Of a stretch of DNA of 64,000 nucleotides, positions 50,701-59,385 are shown piece after piece (the stretch's first letter is position 1; every line of letters starts with the position of its first letter). The stretch lies in contig JARLJA010000076.1 in the NCBI GenBank assembly GCA_031291445.1, forward strand, positions 1-64,000. The letters run 5' to 3'. This stretch comes from Xanthobacteraceae bacterium. GTDB taxonomy: Bacteria > Pseudomonadota > Alphaproteobacteria > Rhizobiales > Xanthobacteraceae. The notes below the pieces were generated by a model. The model was not told the DNA's origin. It saw only the letters and a program-made list of their open reading frames with translations, and made no database searches. The translations under genes were made by a program, and so were the position numbers.

Positions 50701-50940
50701 GAGCTCGGCGACGTTGCTGTCGCCCGCGCCAACGGTGTAGTCGAACACCAGCTGGGTCGGGTCGTTGAGGAGACTGGTGGCGAACAGGTCGTAGGTCGCG
50801 GTGCCGCCATCGTTCAGAGTCAGCGTCGGAACGCCGACCACCGAGACCGCGCCGCTCATGGTGACCCTGATGGTGATGCTCTGGCCCGCGGTCAGCTGAC
50901 CGGTCTGTGAAGGCGTGACCCCAACGACGGTGGCGCTCAT
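47740..50940 (-). CDS. Giant repeat protein 1: five stalk repeats, seven GloVer-type repeats, shared C-terminal domain
   Basis: 1066 aa; stalk units end in GTPTLxLNDGGxATYDAAATAALGDPTxLVFDYTVG...; propeller units LLIDANGDLFGTTASGGAYGNGTVFELA; C-terminal QPAGIDLSSVGFGADTTLAYAANSADSGGTLSVSDGTHAATIALIGQYAAADF. Confidence 0.85.
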   Translation of the reverse strand: MSATVVGVTPSQTGQLTAGQSITIRVTMSGAVSVVGVPTLTLNDGGTATYDLFATSLLNDPTQLVFDYTVGAGDSNVAELAITGGSPNGAIILDATGNVPDFTGLFTTYAALASVAVSTPLKATSVSSSAAGTVLAVGETVTITVSMTKAVTVTGGTPTLALNDGGTAIYDAAATAALGDPTRLMFDYTVGAADAQLRHLDFVGGSPGGATIAGPDGQAPDFSLLFDNPQYVATALNLSTTSELVSPKASAPTFTAVDGSALVGPLAPGQSIHIDVGLQNAVTVSGGTPTLLLNDGGTATYDATASTATNLVFDYTVSAADHNVSQLTVVSSSLGGAVIVDSAGLGPDFSNLLLGSGPAVVVHAPAVVTGVTPSTTGALTTGQSITLTISMSSAVTVTGGTPTITLNDGGTSYYSGKAYYDAAKTAALGDPTKLVFDYTVLPSDIRADQLAIIGGSPGNATITDSNGNVPDFSALFSTYAILPGLSVYEPATVTGVAFSQLQGILWTGQSISVTVFMSSPVAVSGTPTLQLNDGGIATYDAAATAALGNPAALVFDYTVSPSDQGVNSLRVTGIGGGTVADSFGKSPNFSGLAVLSQYAGQLAVSNGSHITLLSSNFTYGPYDSLSYSIPNDPIVDANGNILFTSSGTLYELARTPTGYATSPTAVESWIPPYLPGGTGGPDDGVVADAAGNLFGLGSGFFEIARTATGYASTPTMIATAPSETAGDLLVDSNGDLFGVTTVGDIYELARTATGYSTSAVQIASFYGAVPTPATLAFGLVADASGDLFGVSLAGGSNNDGFVFEVVKTAAGYSPVPVTLASFSGGSPYAPLLIDANGDLFGTTASGGAYGNGTVFELANTPSGYATAMTTLASFNFTDGAIPASNLIADANGDLFGTTYSGGPGGDGTVFEIARTATGYASTPTILSWFDGGNGNGPVSLAAGPNGDLIGRTTGGGYTTVFDVANTGFFVTQSAVSTAAAASQPAGIDLSSVGFGADTTLAYAANSADSGGTLSVSDGTHAATIALIGQYAAADFSLSSDGAGGTLVSDPHLTGAALTAFLASPHT

Positions 50941-51075
50941 GGATCCTCCTCTGGGCCGAAATCAATCTGCAGGCGAAAGATTAAATAGATATCGTAACAG
51001 AATTGTATCACCGCCGTAACGACACGCGCCCCGGTTGTCCGGGGCGCCGGGCCGAGTCACGGACCGCCGCGCTTC

Positions 51076-53664
51076 TCAGCTGTGCGGCGAGGCCAGGAAC
51101 GTGGTCAGCGCCGCGCCGGTGAGGTGCGGGTCGCTCACCAGCGTGCCGCCGTGGCCGTCGCTCGACAGCGCGAAATCCACCGCGGCGTATTGCCCGATCA
51201 GCGCGATGGTCGCCGCGTGGGTGCCGTCGGTGACCGAGAGCGCGCCGCCGGAGTTGCCGCTGTTCGCGGCATAGGCGAGGGTGGTGTCGGCCCCGAATGC
51301 GACCGACGATAGGTCGATGCCGGCCGGCTGCGACGACGCCGTTGCAGCAGAGGTCGATGTTTGAGTCGCATTCACAGCGAAGCCGCCGCCGACTACGGCG
51401 AAGACTGTTCCTCCAACGAAGACTGCATCCAAGCCTTCCGGTGCTAGCCATCCATAGGCATTCGTTCCAAGAAGATTGCCGTTTGGATCAGCATATAGGC
51501 CACTGTCGGTCCCATAGCCGTACCCGTCGGACCCGTTGAATGATGCCAGAAGAGTGGGGATATTTGCGTAGCCGTCAGTTGTCTTGGCGATCTCGAACAC
51601 GGCACCGCCATCTGCCACGCCGATGCTGCTGGTGGTTCCATACAAATTGCCATCTGCGTCGGTAATCAGATTGGCAACAGGATAGCGACCGTCGATGCCA
51701 CTGAAGTTTACAATTGTAGTCGGGGAGGCGTCATAGCCCGATACGCTGTGCCGAATCTCGAACACGGTTCCATCCGAGTTGGAGCCGCCGAGCATGGTTG
51801 TGCCGATCAAGTCGCCATTTGTATCGAGTAAGAGGGAGCCGGTTGGGTTGTCGCCGTTGGCACCGTCAAACGTCGTCAGAGTAGTGAGACTGGAAGCGTA
51901 CCCCGTCGACGTTTTTGCGATTTCGAAAACAGTGCCGTACCCACTATTCCAATAGCTCGTCGTGCTAAATAAGTTGCCATCAGCATCCGCGATCAGTGCG
52001 CCCAACGGATGGGACCCGTCTTGCTTGTTGAAGCTTACCAGCGTTGTCGGTTCGGAAGCAAAACCGCTAGTGGTTTTCTGAATTTCGAAGACCGTACCGT
52101 AGCCGTAAAGACCGCCCGTCGCTGTCGTCCCGATCAAATTGCCCTGAGAATCAGCAAACAAGCCGGCGTCAGGTGAGGATCCATCCAGCCCATTGAAACT
52201 TATCAGGGTAGTTGGCGACGTGTCATAACCAGCAGAGGTTTTCCGGATCTCGAAAACGGTACCCTTGTTGTTCGATCCGCCTAAGCTCGTCGTGCCGAAC
52301 AGATCACCACTGGCATCGGCTATCACGCCTCCAACCGGATACGAGCCGTCGGGCCCGCTGAAGCTGGCAAGGAAGGTCGGATAGAGATAGCCTCCTTGGG
52401 TCTTCTGCATTTCATAGACGCCACCAATACTATTGCTCCCATAATCGACGGTCGTGCCGAAAAGGTCGCCCGCGGCGTCGGCGATCAAGCTGCCGTTTCC
52501 GTTGATGGGCAAGCCTATGATGCTCGCTCCGCCAAGAGCTGAATTGTAACCGTTGTACGAAAGCCCAGCCAGACCAAAGAGTCCTGTGCCGGCGCTGGGC
52601 GCCGTGAACGGCAGCGTGGTGAGATTCGAGAGGTCGGCCAAGTTGCCGTCATTTGCGTCCCGGATCGTCGCGCCGCCGAGCGTCCCGCCAGTGATGGCGA
52701 GCTGCAGTACCGGCTTATCCTGAGCGCCGACCGTGTAGTCGAACACGAACCTGGTCGGATCGTCGAGCGCCGCGGTCGCGGTCGGGTCGTAGACCGCCCT
52801 GCCGCCGTCGTTGAGCAACAGCTCGGGCGCGCCGCCGGAGATGGTGACCGCCTTGCTCATGGTGATGGTGAAGGTCATGGTCTCGCCGACCGCGACATTG
52901 CCGTTGCCGACCGAACTCGTGATCGCGGCGATGGTCGCCGGCGCGCCGGTGAACACCGACACGCCGGGCAGGCCGGTGTAGAGCCCGGTGAAGTCCGGCA
53001 CGTAGCCGTTGGCATCGACGGCGGTGGCGCCGTTGAGGCTGCCGCCGACGATGGCGAGCTCGGCGACATTGCTATCGGTCGCGGCCACCGTGTAGTCGAA
53101 CACGACCCTGGTCGGATCGTTCAGCGCCGCGGTGGCGGCGGCGTCGTAGGTCGCGGTGCCGCCGTCGTTGAGCAGCATGGTCGGCGTGCCGCCGGAGAAG
53201 CTGACCGCGTCGCTGAATGACACGATGAGTGCCAGGGACAGTCCGGCGTCGAGCGTGCCGGTGACCGACGGCGTCACCCCGGTTACGGTGGCGGGCGGCA
53301 GCAGGTCGGTATTGAGGCCCGGCAGCACCGAATCGGTGGTGAACAGGGCGGTAAAATCCGGCACGTTGCCGGCGGCGTCGAAGATGATGGCGCCGTTCGG
53401 GCTGCCGCCGACGACGGCGAGGTAGGGCTGGTTGCTGTCGGTCGCGCCGACGGTATAGTCGAACACCAGCTGGGTCGGATCGTTCAGCGCCGCAGTCGCG
53501 GGCGGGTCGTAGACCGCGGTGCCGCCGTCGTTCAGCGTCAGTGTCGGAACGCCGTCGATCACGGTGACGGCGCCGCTCATGGCGATCCTGATGGAAACGC
53601 TCTCGCCGACGGTCAGCCGGCCGGACTGGGACGCAGTGACGGAAACCACGGTGGTGGCGCTCAT
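51076..53664 (-). CDS. Giant repeat protein 2: three stalk repeats, seven GloVer-type repeats, shared C-terminal domain
   Basis: MSATTVVSVTASQSGRL...; propeller GVIADASGDLFGTTSLGGSNNKGTVFEI; same C-terminal domain. Confidence 0.85.
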   Translation of the reverse strand: MSATTVVSVTASQSGRLTVGESVSIRIAMSGAVTVIDGVPTLTLNDGGTAVYDPPATAALNDPTQLVFDYTVGATDSNQPYLAVVGGSPNGAIIFDAAGNVPDFTALFTTDSVLPGLNTDLLPPATVTGVTPSVTGTLDAGLSLALIVSFSDAVSFSGGTPTMLLNDGGTATYDAAATAALNDPTRVVFDYTVAATDSNVAELAIVGGSLNGATAVDANGYVPDFTGLYTGLPGVSVFTGAPATIAAITSSVGNGNVAVGETMTFTITMSKAVTISGGAPELLLNDGGRAVYDPTATAALDDPTRFVFDYTVGAQDKPVLQLAITGGTLGGATIRDANDGNLADLSNLTTLPFTAPSAGTGLFGLAGLSYNGYNSALGGASIIGLPINGNGSLIADAAGDLFGTTVDYGSNSIGGVYEMQKTQGGYLYPTFLASFSGPDGSYPVGGVIADASGDLFGTTSLGGSNNKGTVFEIRKTSAGYDTSPTTLISFNGLDGSSPDAGLFADSQGNLIGTTATGGLYGYGTVFEIQKTTSGFASEPTTLVSFNKQDGSHPLGALIADADGNLFSTTSYWNSGYGTVFEIAKTSTGYASSLTTLTTFDGANGDNPTGSLLLDTNGDLIGTTMLGGSNSDGTVFEIRHSVSGYDASPTTIVNFSGIDGRYPVANLITDADGNLYGTTSSIGVADGGAVFEIAKTTDGYANIPTLLASFNGSDGYGYGTDSGLYADPNGNLLGTNAYGWLAPEGLDAVFVGGTVFAVVGGGFAVNATQTSTSAATASSQPAGIDLSSVAFGADTTLAYAANSGNSGGALSVTDGTHAATIALIGQYAAVDFALSSDGHGGTLVSDPHLTGAALTTFLASPHS

Positions 53665-53762
53665 GGCAGTCCCCCGGATGCAGGCAGCATATCGGTTCGA
53701 TGACGCTCGCACGCCCCGGTTGCCCGGGACGCGCGTTTGTCAGGGGGCGTTTCGCGGTTGCC

Positions 53763-56700
53763 TCAGGTATGCGGCGAGGCCAGGAACGCGGTCAGCGCCG
53801 CCCCGGAGAGGCTCGGGTCGGACACCAGCGTGCCGCCATGGCTGTCGCTCGCTAGCGCAAAGTTGGCGGCGGCGTATTGGCCGATCAGCGCGATGGTGGC
53901 GCTATGCGCGCCGTCGGTGACCGAGAGCGAGCCGCCTGAGTTGTCGGAGTTGGCGGCGTAGGCCAGCGTGGTATCGGCGCCGAAGGCAATGCTGGCGAGA
54001 TCGATGCCTGCGGGCCGCGACGCAACGTCGGAAGCGCCGCCCGGCGCCTGGGTGACGAAGAATCCGGTGTTCTTGACCTCGAACGACGTACCGTAGCCGT
54101 AGGGGCCGCCGACGGTGCTGTAGCCGAACAGGTTGCCCTGGCCGTCGACAAACAGGCTGTTGGCGGCGCCGCCATTGGCGCCGTCGAACCAGGAGAGCAG
54201 GGTCGGACTGGAGGCATAGCCGGACGCGGTCTTCGCGATCTCGAACACCGTGCCGTAGCCGTCGCCACCGCTGGCGGTGGAGCCGAACACGTCGCCGGCG
54301 GCGTCCATCAGCAGGTTGGACGCGGGGCCGGCGCCGTCCGGGCCGCTGAAGCTGACCAGCGTGGTCGGGCTCGCGGCGTAGCCGGAGGCGGTCTTGGCGA
54401 GCTCGAACACCGTGCCGTAGCCGGAAGCGCCGCCGGCGTAAGTGGTGCCGAACAGGTCGCCGTTGGCGTCGATCAGCAGCGGCGCGGTGGGGGCGGGCGT
54501 CGCGCCATCGGTTCCGTTGAAGCTCGTCAGGATCGCCGGGGTGGCGTTGTAGCCGCCCGCGGTCTTCACCAACTCGTACACGAAGCCCTTGCCGCCCGCG
54601 CCGCCGATCTGCGACACGCCGAACAGGTCGCCGTTGCCGTCGATCACCAGCCCGGCGGTGAGCCCGGCGGTCGAGGCGGCGAAGCTCGCGATCTGGGTGG
54701 TGGACTTGGCGTAGCCGCTCGCGGTCTTGACCACCTCGAAGATCGTGCTGCTGTTCCCACCGATCCCGAACAGGTCGCCGCTGGCGTCCATCACCAGGGT
54801 GCCCTGGGCATCATAGGTCGTGGATGCGATCGGGGTGAGCGTCGAGGCGTAGCCGGTCGCGGTCTTGGCGAGCTCGAAGACGACTGCGTTGATTCCCCTG
54901 ACGCCGAGTCCGCCGAATTGTGCGACGCCGAACAGATCGCCGCTGGCGTCGGCGATGAGACCACCCTTCAATTCGGTGGCGGTGGAGTTGCTATCGGGGG
55001 CAACCAGGGTGGGGCCGGTGTAGCCGGTCGCCGTGGGCGTAAATTCGTCGATGCCGTCGGTGAAGATGTCGCCGCTGGCGTCGACGAAGACCGGAGCGTA
55101 CGCGCCGTAATCCGCGCTGCCGTTGAAGTTGATATCGGGCCCGATGCTGACCGCGATGCCGGCGAGGATCTGGGCGTAGTGGGTGGACAGCGAGGAGAAA
55201 TTCACAGGTAGGCCGAAGCTGTCGACGACGCTGCCCCCGCCGCCGAAGCCGCTTCCGATGATGTCGAGGGGGGCCTTCGCCTGGTCGGTTGCGCCGACGG
55301 TGTAGTCGAACACCACTTTCGTCGGATCGTCGAGCGCGGCAGTGGCATTCGCATCATAGACCGCGGTGCCGCCGTTGTTGAGGGCGAGCGTCGGCGTGCC
55401 GTCGACCTTCACCGCCTGGTCGAACTCGAGCGTGAAGCTTGTCGTGTCACCGGCGCGGAAGACGCCGACGTCGTTGACGATACGGCCGACGATATTGGTC
55501 GGCTGATAGACTCCGAGCCCCGGCAGGTTGGCGAAGGTGGAGAACAGTGCCGAGAAGTCGGGGACGTTGCCGTTGGCGTCGGTGATGGTGGCGCCGCCGT
55601 TGCCGCCGCCGCCGACGATGCTGAGCTGGTCGGCGCGTTTGTCGGATGTGCCCACGGTATAGTCGAACACCATCCTGCTCGGATCATCGAGGGCGGCGGT
55701 GGCGGCGGCGTCGTAGGTCGCGGTACCGCCGTCGTTGAGCTTGATAGTCGGCTTGCCGGAGCCGGTCACCGTCACCGCATTGCTCATGGTCAGCGTGATT
55801 TGTACCGACTGGCCGACCTGCATCTCGCCGGTGACCGAGGTGGTGACGCTGGTCACCACGGTCGGGGCCTGAATCAATACGGCGGGTCCCGGATACGGGT
55901 ACGTTCCATACGTAGCGAAGAGGCTGGACAGGTTCGGCGCCAGGCCGACGCCGTCGACGATCACGGCGCCGCCGGTCGAACCTGCGACGATGACGAGGAA
56001 AGGAACGTTGCGGTCGGTCGCGCCGACGGTGTAGTCGAACACCAGGTTGGTCGCCGTGCTCGCAGTGGCGTCGTAGGTCGCGGTGCCGCCGTCGTTCAGC
56101 GTCAGCGTCGGCGTCCCGCCGGTCACCGTGACGCCGTACTGCAGGCCGACGTTGATGTGGACGGACTGGCCCGCGCCCAGCGGACCGGTGAGCGCGCTGC
56201 CGTCGGGCGCGGTGTAGGTGACGCCGGTTATGCCGCCCGGCCATTGTTCCGTGGTGGTGCTGAACCCGAGCTTGGAAATCACGTAGGACGTGTTGGTGTA
56301 CAGCGGCGAAAAGTCCGGGGTGTTGCCGTGGGCGTCGGCAATGGTCGCGCCGTTGAGGCTGCCGCCGACGAAATCGACGTAGCGCTGCTGGGTGTCGGTC
56401 GCGCCGACGGTGTAGTCGAACACCAGCTTGTCGGGATTCTTCAGCGCGGCCGTCGCCGCCGCGTCGTAGGTGGCGACCCCGCCGGTGTTGAGGGTCAGCG
56501 TGGGCGTGCCGCCGGACACCGTCACGGCCTGATTCAATGTCAGTGTGATCGCGACGGATTGGCCGACCGCGAGGTAGCCCGTCCGCGATGCGGCCACCGC
56601 GGTCACCGTTGCCGGCGCGTTGACGTCGGTGGCCACGCCGGCGACGTTGGAGTAGGTCGTGAACAGCCCGGTGAAGTCGGGCACGTTGCCGACGGCGTCG

Positions 56701-56981
56701 ACGATGGTGGCGCCCTGGGGCGATCCACCGACGATGGCGAGCTGCGCGACGTCGGTGTCGGTGGTACCCACCGTATAGTCGAACACCAGCTGGGTCGGAT
56801 CGCCCAGCGCTGCGGTCGCCGCTGCGTCGTAGACGGCGGTGCCGCCATCGTTCAGCGTCAGTGTCGGCGTGCCGCCGGACACCGTCACGGCGGCGCTCAT
56901 GCCGACCGTCAGGCTGAGGGTGGCGCCCGCGCCGAGCGCGCCCTGGGTGGACGGGGTCACGGAGGTGACGGTGGTCGACAT
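53763..56981 (-). CDS. Giant repeat protein 3: five stalk repeats, seven GloVer-type repeats, shared C-terminal domain
   Basis: MSTTVTSVTPSTQGALGAG...; propeller PLLIDANGDLFGTTYAGGASGYGTVFELA; same C-terminal domain. Confidence 0.85.
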   Translation of the reverse strand: MSTTVTSVTPSTQGALGAGATLSLTVGMSAAVTVSGGTPTLTLNDGGTAVYDAAATAALGDPTQLVFDYTVGTTDTDVAQLAIVGGSPQGATIVDAVGNVPDFTGLFTTYSNVAGVATDVNAPATVTAVAASRTGYLAVGQSVAITLTLNQAVTVSGGTPTLTLNTGGVATYDAAATAALKNPDKLVFDYTVGATDTQQRYVDFVGGSLNGATIADAHGNTPDFSPLYTNTSYVISKLGFSTTTEQWPGGITGVTYTAPDGSALTGPLGAGQSVHINVGLQYGVTVTGGTPTLTLNDGGTATYDATASTATNLVFDYTVGATDRNVPFLVIVAGSTGGAVIVDGVGLAPNLSSLFATYGTYPYPGPAVLIQAPTVVTSVTTSVTGEMQVGQSVQITLTMSNAVTVTGSGKPTIKLNDGGTATYDAAATAALDDPSRMVFDYTVGTSDKRADQLSIVGGGGNGGATITDANGNVPDFSALFSTFANLPGLGVYQPTNIVGRIVNDVGVFRAGDTTSFTLEFDQAVKVDGTPTLALNNGGTAVYDANATAALDDPTKVVFDYTVGATDQAKAPLDIIGSGFGGGGSVVDSFGLPVNFSSLSTHYAQILAGIAVSIGPDINFNGSADYGAYAPVFVDASGDIFTDGIDEFTPTATGYTGPTLVAPDSNSTATELKGGLIADASGDLFGVAQFGGLGVRGINAVVFELAKTATGYASTLTPIASTTYDAQGTLVMDASGDLFGIGGNSSTIFEVVKTASGYAKSTTQIASFAASTAGLTAGLVIDGNGDLFGVSQIGGAGGKGFVYELVKTAGGYNATPAILTSFNGTDGATPAPTAPLLIDANGDLFGTTYAGGASGYGTVFELAKTASGYAASPTTLVSFSGPDGAGPASNLLMDAAGDVFGSTASGGDGYGTVFEIAKTASGYASSPTLLSWFDGANGGAANSLFVDGQGNLFGYSTVGGPYGYGTSFEVKNTGFFVTQAPGGASDVASRPAGIDLASIAFGADTTLAYAANSDNSGGSLSVTDGAHSATIALIGQYAAANFALASDSHGGTLVSDPSLSGAALTAFLASPHT

Positions 56982-57221
56982 GGGATGTCCTTTCTGATCG
57001 GAGTATGTCGAAACGGGAGTGCGCGCCGGGCGGGGCAAAATTTCAGGTTGCGCCGCGACGATGATTTAATCGTCTTGCGGTTTAATGACGCCGGAATTAA
57101 AAATGGGTGATTTAAACAGCGGCGCGCTGCGTCATCCTGTCGGTTGACAGCGATGACGCTCGTGGAGTCGCAGGTGATCGCCATCCGGGCGGGCGGCGCG
57201 GGGGCGATGGGCTTGCGCCTC

Positions 57222-58202
57222 TCACCCCTTCTGCTCGCTGCCGCCGATCAACAGATCGAGCGCGTGCTTGATCACGCTGCGCTCCTCCTCCGAGAACTGT
57301 TCGAGCAGGGCTTCCTCGTGGACTCGTGCCGCGCGCAACACCGGCTTGACCGTGGCGCGGCCCTTGGCGGTGAGATGGATCGGGGTGCGCCGGCGGTCGG
57401 CCGCGGTGCCGCGGCGCTCCACCAGGCCGTCGCCCACCATGCGGTCGAGCACCTTGGTCAGCCCCGGCTGCTTCATCAGCGCCATGGCGGCGAGTTCGCC
57501 GACCGAGAGGCCGTCGGTGTCGCTGAGGCAGGCGAGCACCCGCCATTCCGGCACCGAGAGGTCCCATTCCTTGAGCCGGCCGTGGAATTCGTTCGAGACC
57601 ACGAAGCTCGCCCGCGCCAGCAGATAGGCGAGGTAGTTCGGCACGAAGCCGGCGCCTGCGACGGGGGCGCGGCGGTTGAGCGCGACGCCGATGCCGCGCA
57701 GCACGCCGGAATGAAACAGCAGCGGCTCGTGTGCCCGGGTGACGAGGCGGGCGACCTCGCCGACCAGGATGGTGTGGTCGCCGCCGGGATAGCGCGCCCA
57801 GGTCCGGCACTCGAAGATCGGCGCGAGCTCGGTGAGCAGCGGCGCGCCGGTGATGCCGGCCTCGTGGGGGATGCCGGTGAACTTCTCGTCGTTGCGGCCG
57901 CCGAAGCGCAGCGCCAGGTCGCGGTGGCCCTCGCCGAGAAAGTGGATGGCGAAGGCGTCGGCGGCGACGAAGGCGTCGTGGCTCGGCGCCGATTTGGCCA
58001 CGCTCCACTGCACCAGCGGCGGATCGAGCGACACCGAGGAGAACGAGTTCGCCGTCATGCCGAGCCGCTGCGCGCCGTGGGCGGCGGTGACGATGGTGAC
58101 GCCGGTCGGAAACTGGCCGAGCGCGCGCCGCAGCGTCGCCGGGTCGAGCGGCGAGGCTGGTTCCGGCGCGATGCTTGCGGTAACGATCGGCTTTGCGGCC
58201 AC
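57222..58202 (-). CDS. Flavin reductase-like domain fused to a C-terminal MarR-family domain
   Basis: N-terminal LRRALGQFPTGVTIVTAAHGAQRLGMTANSFSSVSLDPPLVQWSVAKSAPSHDAF; C-terminal LSVPEWRVLACLSDTDGLSVGELAAMALMKQPGLTKVLDRMVGDGLVERRGTAADRRR. Confidence 0.93.
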   Translation of the reverse strand: MAAKPIVTASIAPEPASPLDPATLRRALGQFPTGVTIVTAAHGAQRLGMTANSFSSVSLDPPLVQWSVAKSAPSHDAFVAADAFAIHFLGEGHRDLALRFGGRNDEKFTGIPHEAGITGAPLLTELAPIFECRTWARYPGGDHTILVGEVARLVTRAHEPLLFHSGVLRGIGVALNRRAPVAGAGFVPNYLAYLLARASFVVSNEFHGRLKEWDLSVPEWRVLACLSDTDGLSVGELAAMALMKQPGLTKVLDRMVGDGLVERRGTAADRRRTPIHLTAKGRATVKPVLRAARVHEEALLEQFSEEERSVIKHALDLLIGGSEQKG

Positions 58203-58328
58203 GGCGGCTCCTGTTACGTCCCCGCCGGCGCGGCGGCGCGCCGGGGTGCTTGAACTCTAAAAATATTCCTTTTCATATATCAGAAATGGACCTACCCTCC
58301 AACGCCTATCGCACACAACGAGGATGCC

Positions 58329-59375
58329 ATGCGGGCCGACCGGATCGAAGCGAAGTGGATCGACGCCTTCTGCGAAATCTTTGAGCGCTGCGCCGTGAAG
58401 CCGGGCGACACCGCGGCGATCCTGTCCGAGACCCAGTCGCGGGCGCTCAACGTCCAGCTCGCCGAGCTGGCGCTGCTGCGGATGGGGGCGCGGCCGTTCC
58501 ATGTGGTGGTGCCGACCCCGCGCAACCGCCACGCCGTGCCGGTGCGTTCGACCGGGGCCAGCGAGGCGATCGGCCGGCTCGGCCCGGTGGTGACGGCGCT
58601 GCAGCAGGCCGGCTTCGTGGTCGACTGCACCATCGAGGGCCTGATGCACGCGGTGGAGACCCCGGACATCCTCAAGGCCGGCGCCCGCATCCTCAACATC
58701 TCCAACGAGCATCCGGAAGCGCTGGAGCGCATGGTGCCCGATCCGGCGCTGGAGCAGCGGGTCCGCGCCGCCGCCAAGATGCTGCGCGGCGCCAAGCGGA
58801 TGAAGGTGACCTCCAAGGCCGGCTCCAACCTCGACGTCGACATGGTCGGCGCCTCGACCGTGGGGGTGTGGGGCTGGACCGACCGGCCCGGTACGCTGGC
58901 GCACTGGCCCGGCGGCATCATCGTCAGCTTTCCCAAGCCCGGCACCATCAACGGCAAGCTGGTGATGGCGCCCGGCGACATCAACCTCACCTTCAAGCGC
59001 TACCTCGCCACGCCGATCGAGCTCACCCTGAAGGACGACTACATCGTCGACCTCAAGGGCGAGGGTGCCGACGCCGCCATGATGGAGCGCTATCTCGCCG
59101 CCTGGGGCGACCGCGAGGCCTATGCGGTGTCCCATGTCGGCTGGGGCATGAATCCCGGCGCCCGCTACGAGGCGCTGACGATGTACGACAAGGACGACAC
59201 CAACGGCACCGAGCTGCGCGCGGTGGCGGGCAACTTCCTGTTCTCGACCGGCGCCAACGAGTTCGCCGGGCGCTACACCGCCGGCCATTTCGACCTGCCG
59301 ATGATGGGCACCACCATCACCGTCGACGACCTCACGGTGATCAAGGACGGCGTGCTGCAGGACGTGTTCGGCTGA
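58329..59375 (+). CDS. 2,5-dihydroxypyridine 5,6-dioxygenase (NicX)/M29 aminopeptidase-like protein
   Basis: Divergent from the fusion gene; GADAAMMERYLAAWGDREAYAVSHVGWGMNPGARYEALTMYDKDDTNGTELRAVAGNFLFSTGANEFAGRYTAGHFDLPMM. Confidence 0.7.
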   Translation: MRADRIEAKWIDAFCEIFERCAVKPGDTAAILSETQSRALNVQLAELALLRMGARPFHVVVPTPRNRHAVPVRSTGASEAIGRLGPVVTALQQAGFVVDCTIEGLMHAVETPDILKAGARILNISNEHPEALERMVPDPALEQRVRAAAKMLRGAKRMKVTSKAGSNLDVDMVGASTVGVWGWTDRPGTLAHWPGGIIVSFPKPGTINGKLVMAPGDINLTFKRYLATPIELTLKDDYIVDLKGEGADAAMMERYLAAWGDREAYAVSHVGWGMNPGARYEALTMYDKDDTNGTELRAVAGNFLFSTGANEFAGRYTAGHFDLPMMGTTITVDDLTVIKDGVLQDVFG

Positions 59376-59385
59376 GGCTCGGCGG

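Noticed and set aside
49114-50910. 598-aa and similar plus-strand ORFs (55800..57110) opposite the giant genes
   Set aside because: Antisense frames created by repeated GC-rich coding units; no recognisable domain.
47740-57038. The giant repeat array as a CRISPR or simple tandem DNA repeat
   Set aside because: Repeats are protein-level units of about 60-110 aa in continuous frames with diverged DNA; no short regular repeat-spacer pattern.
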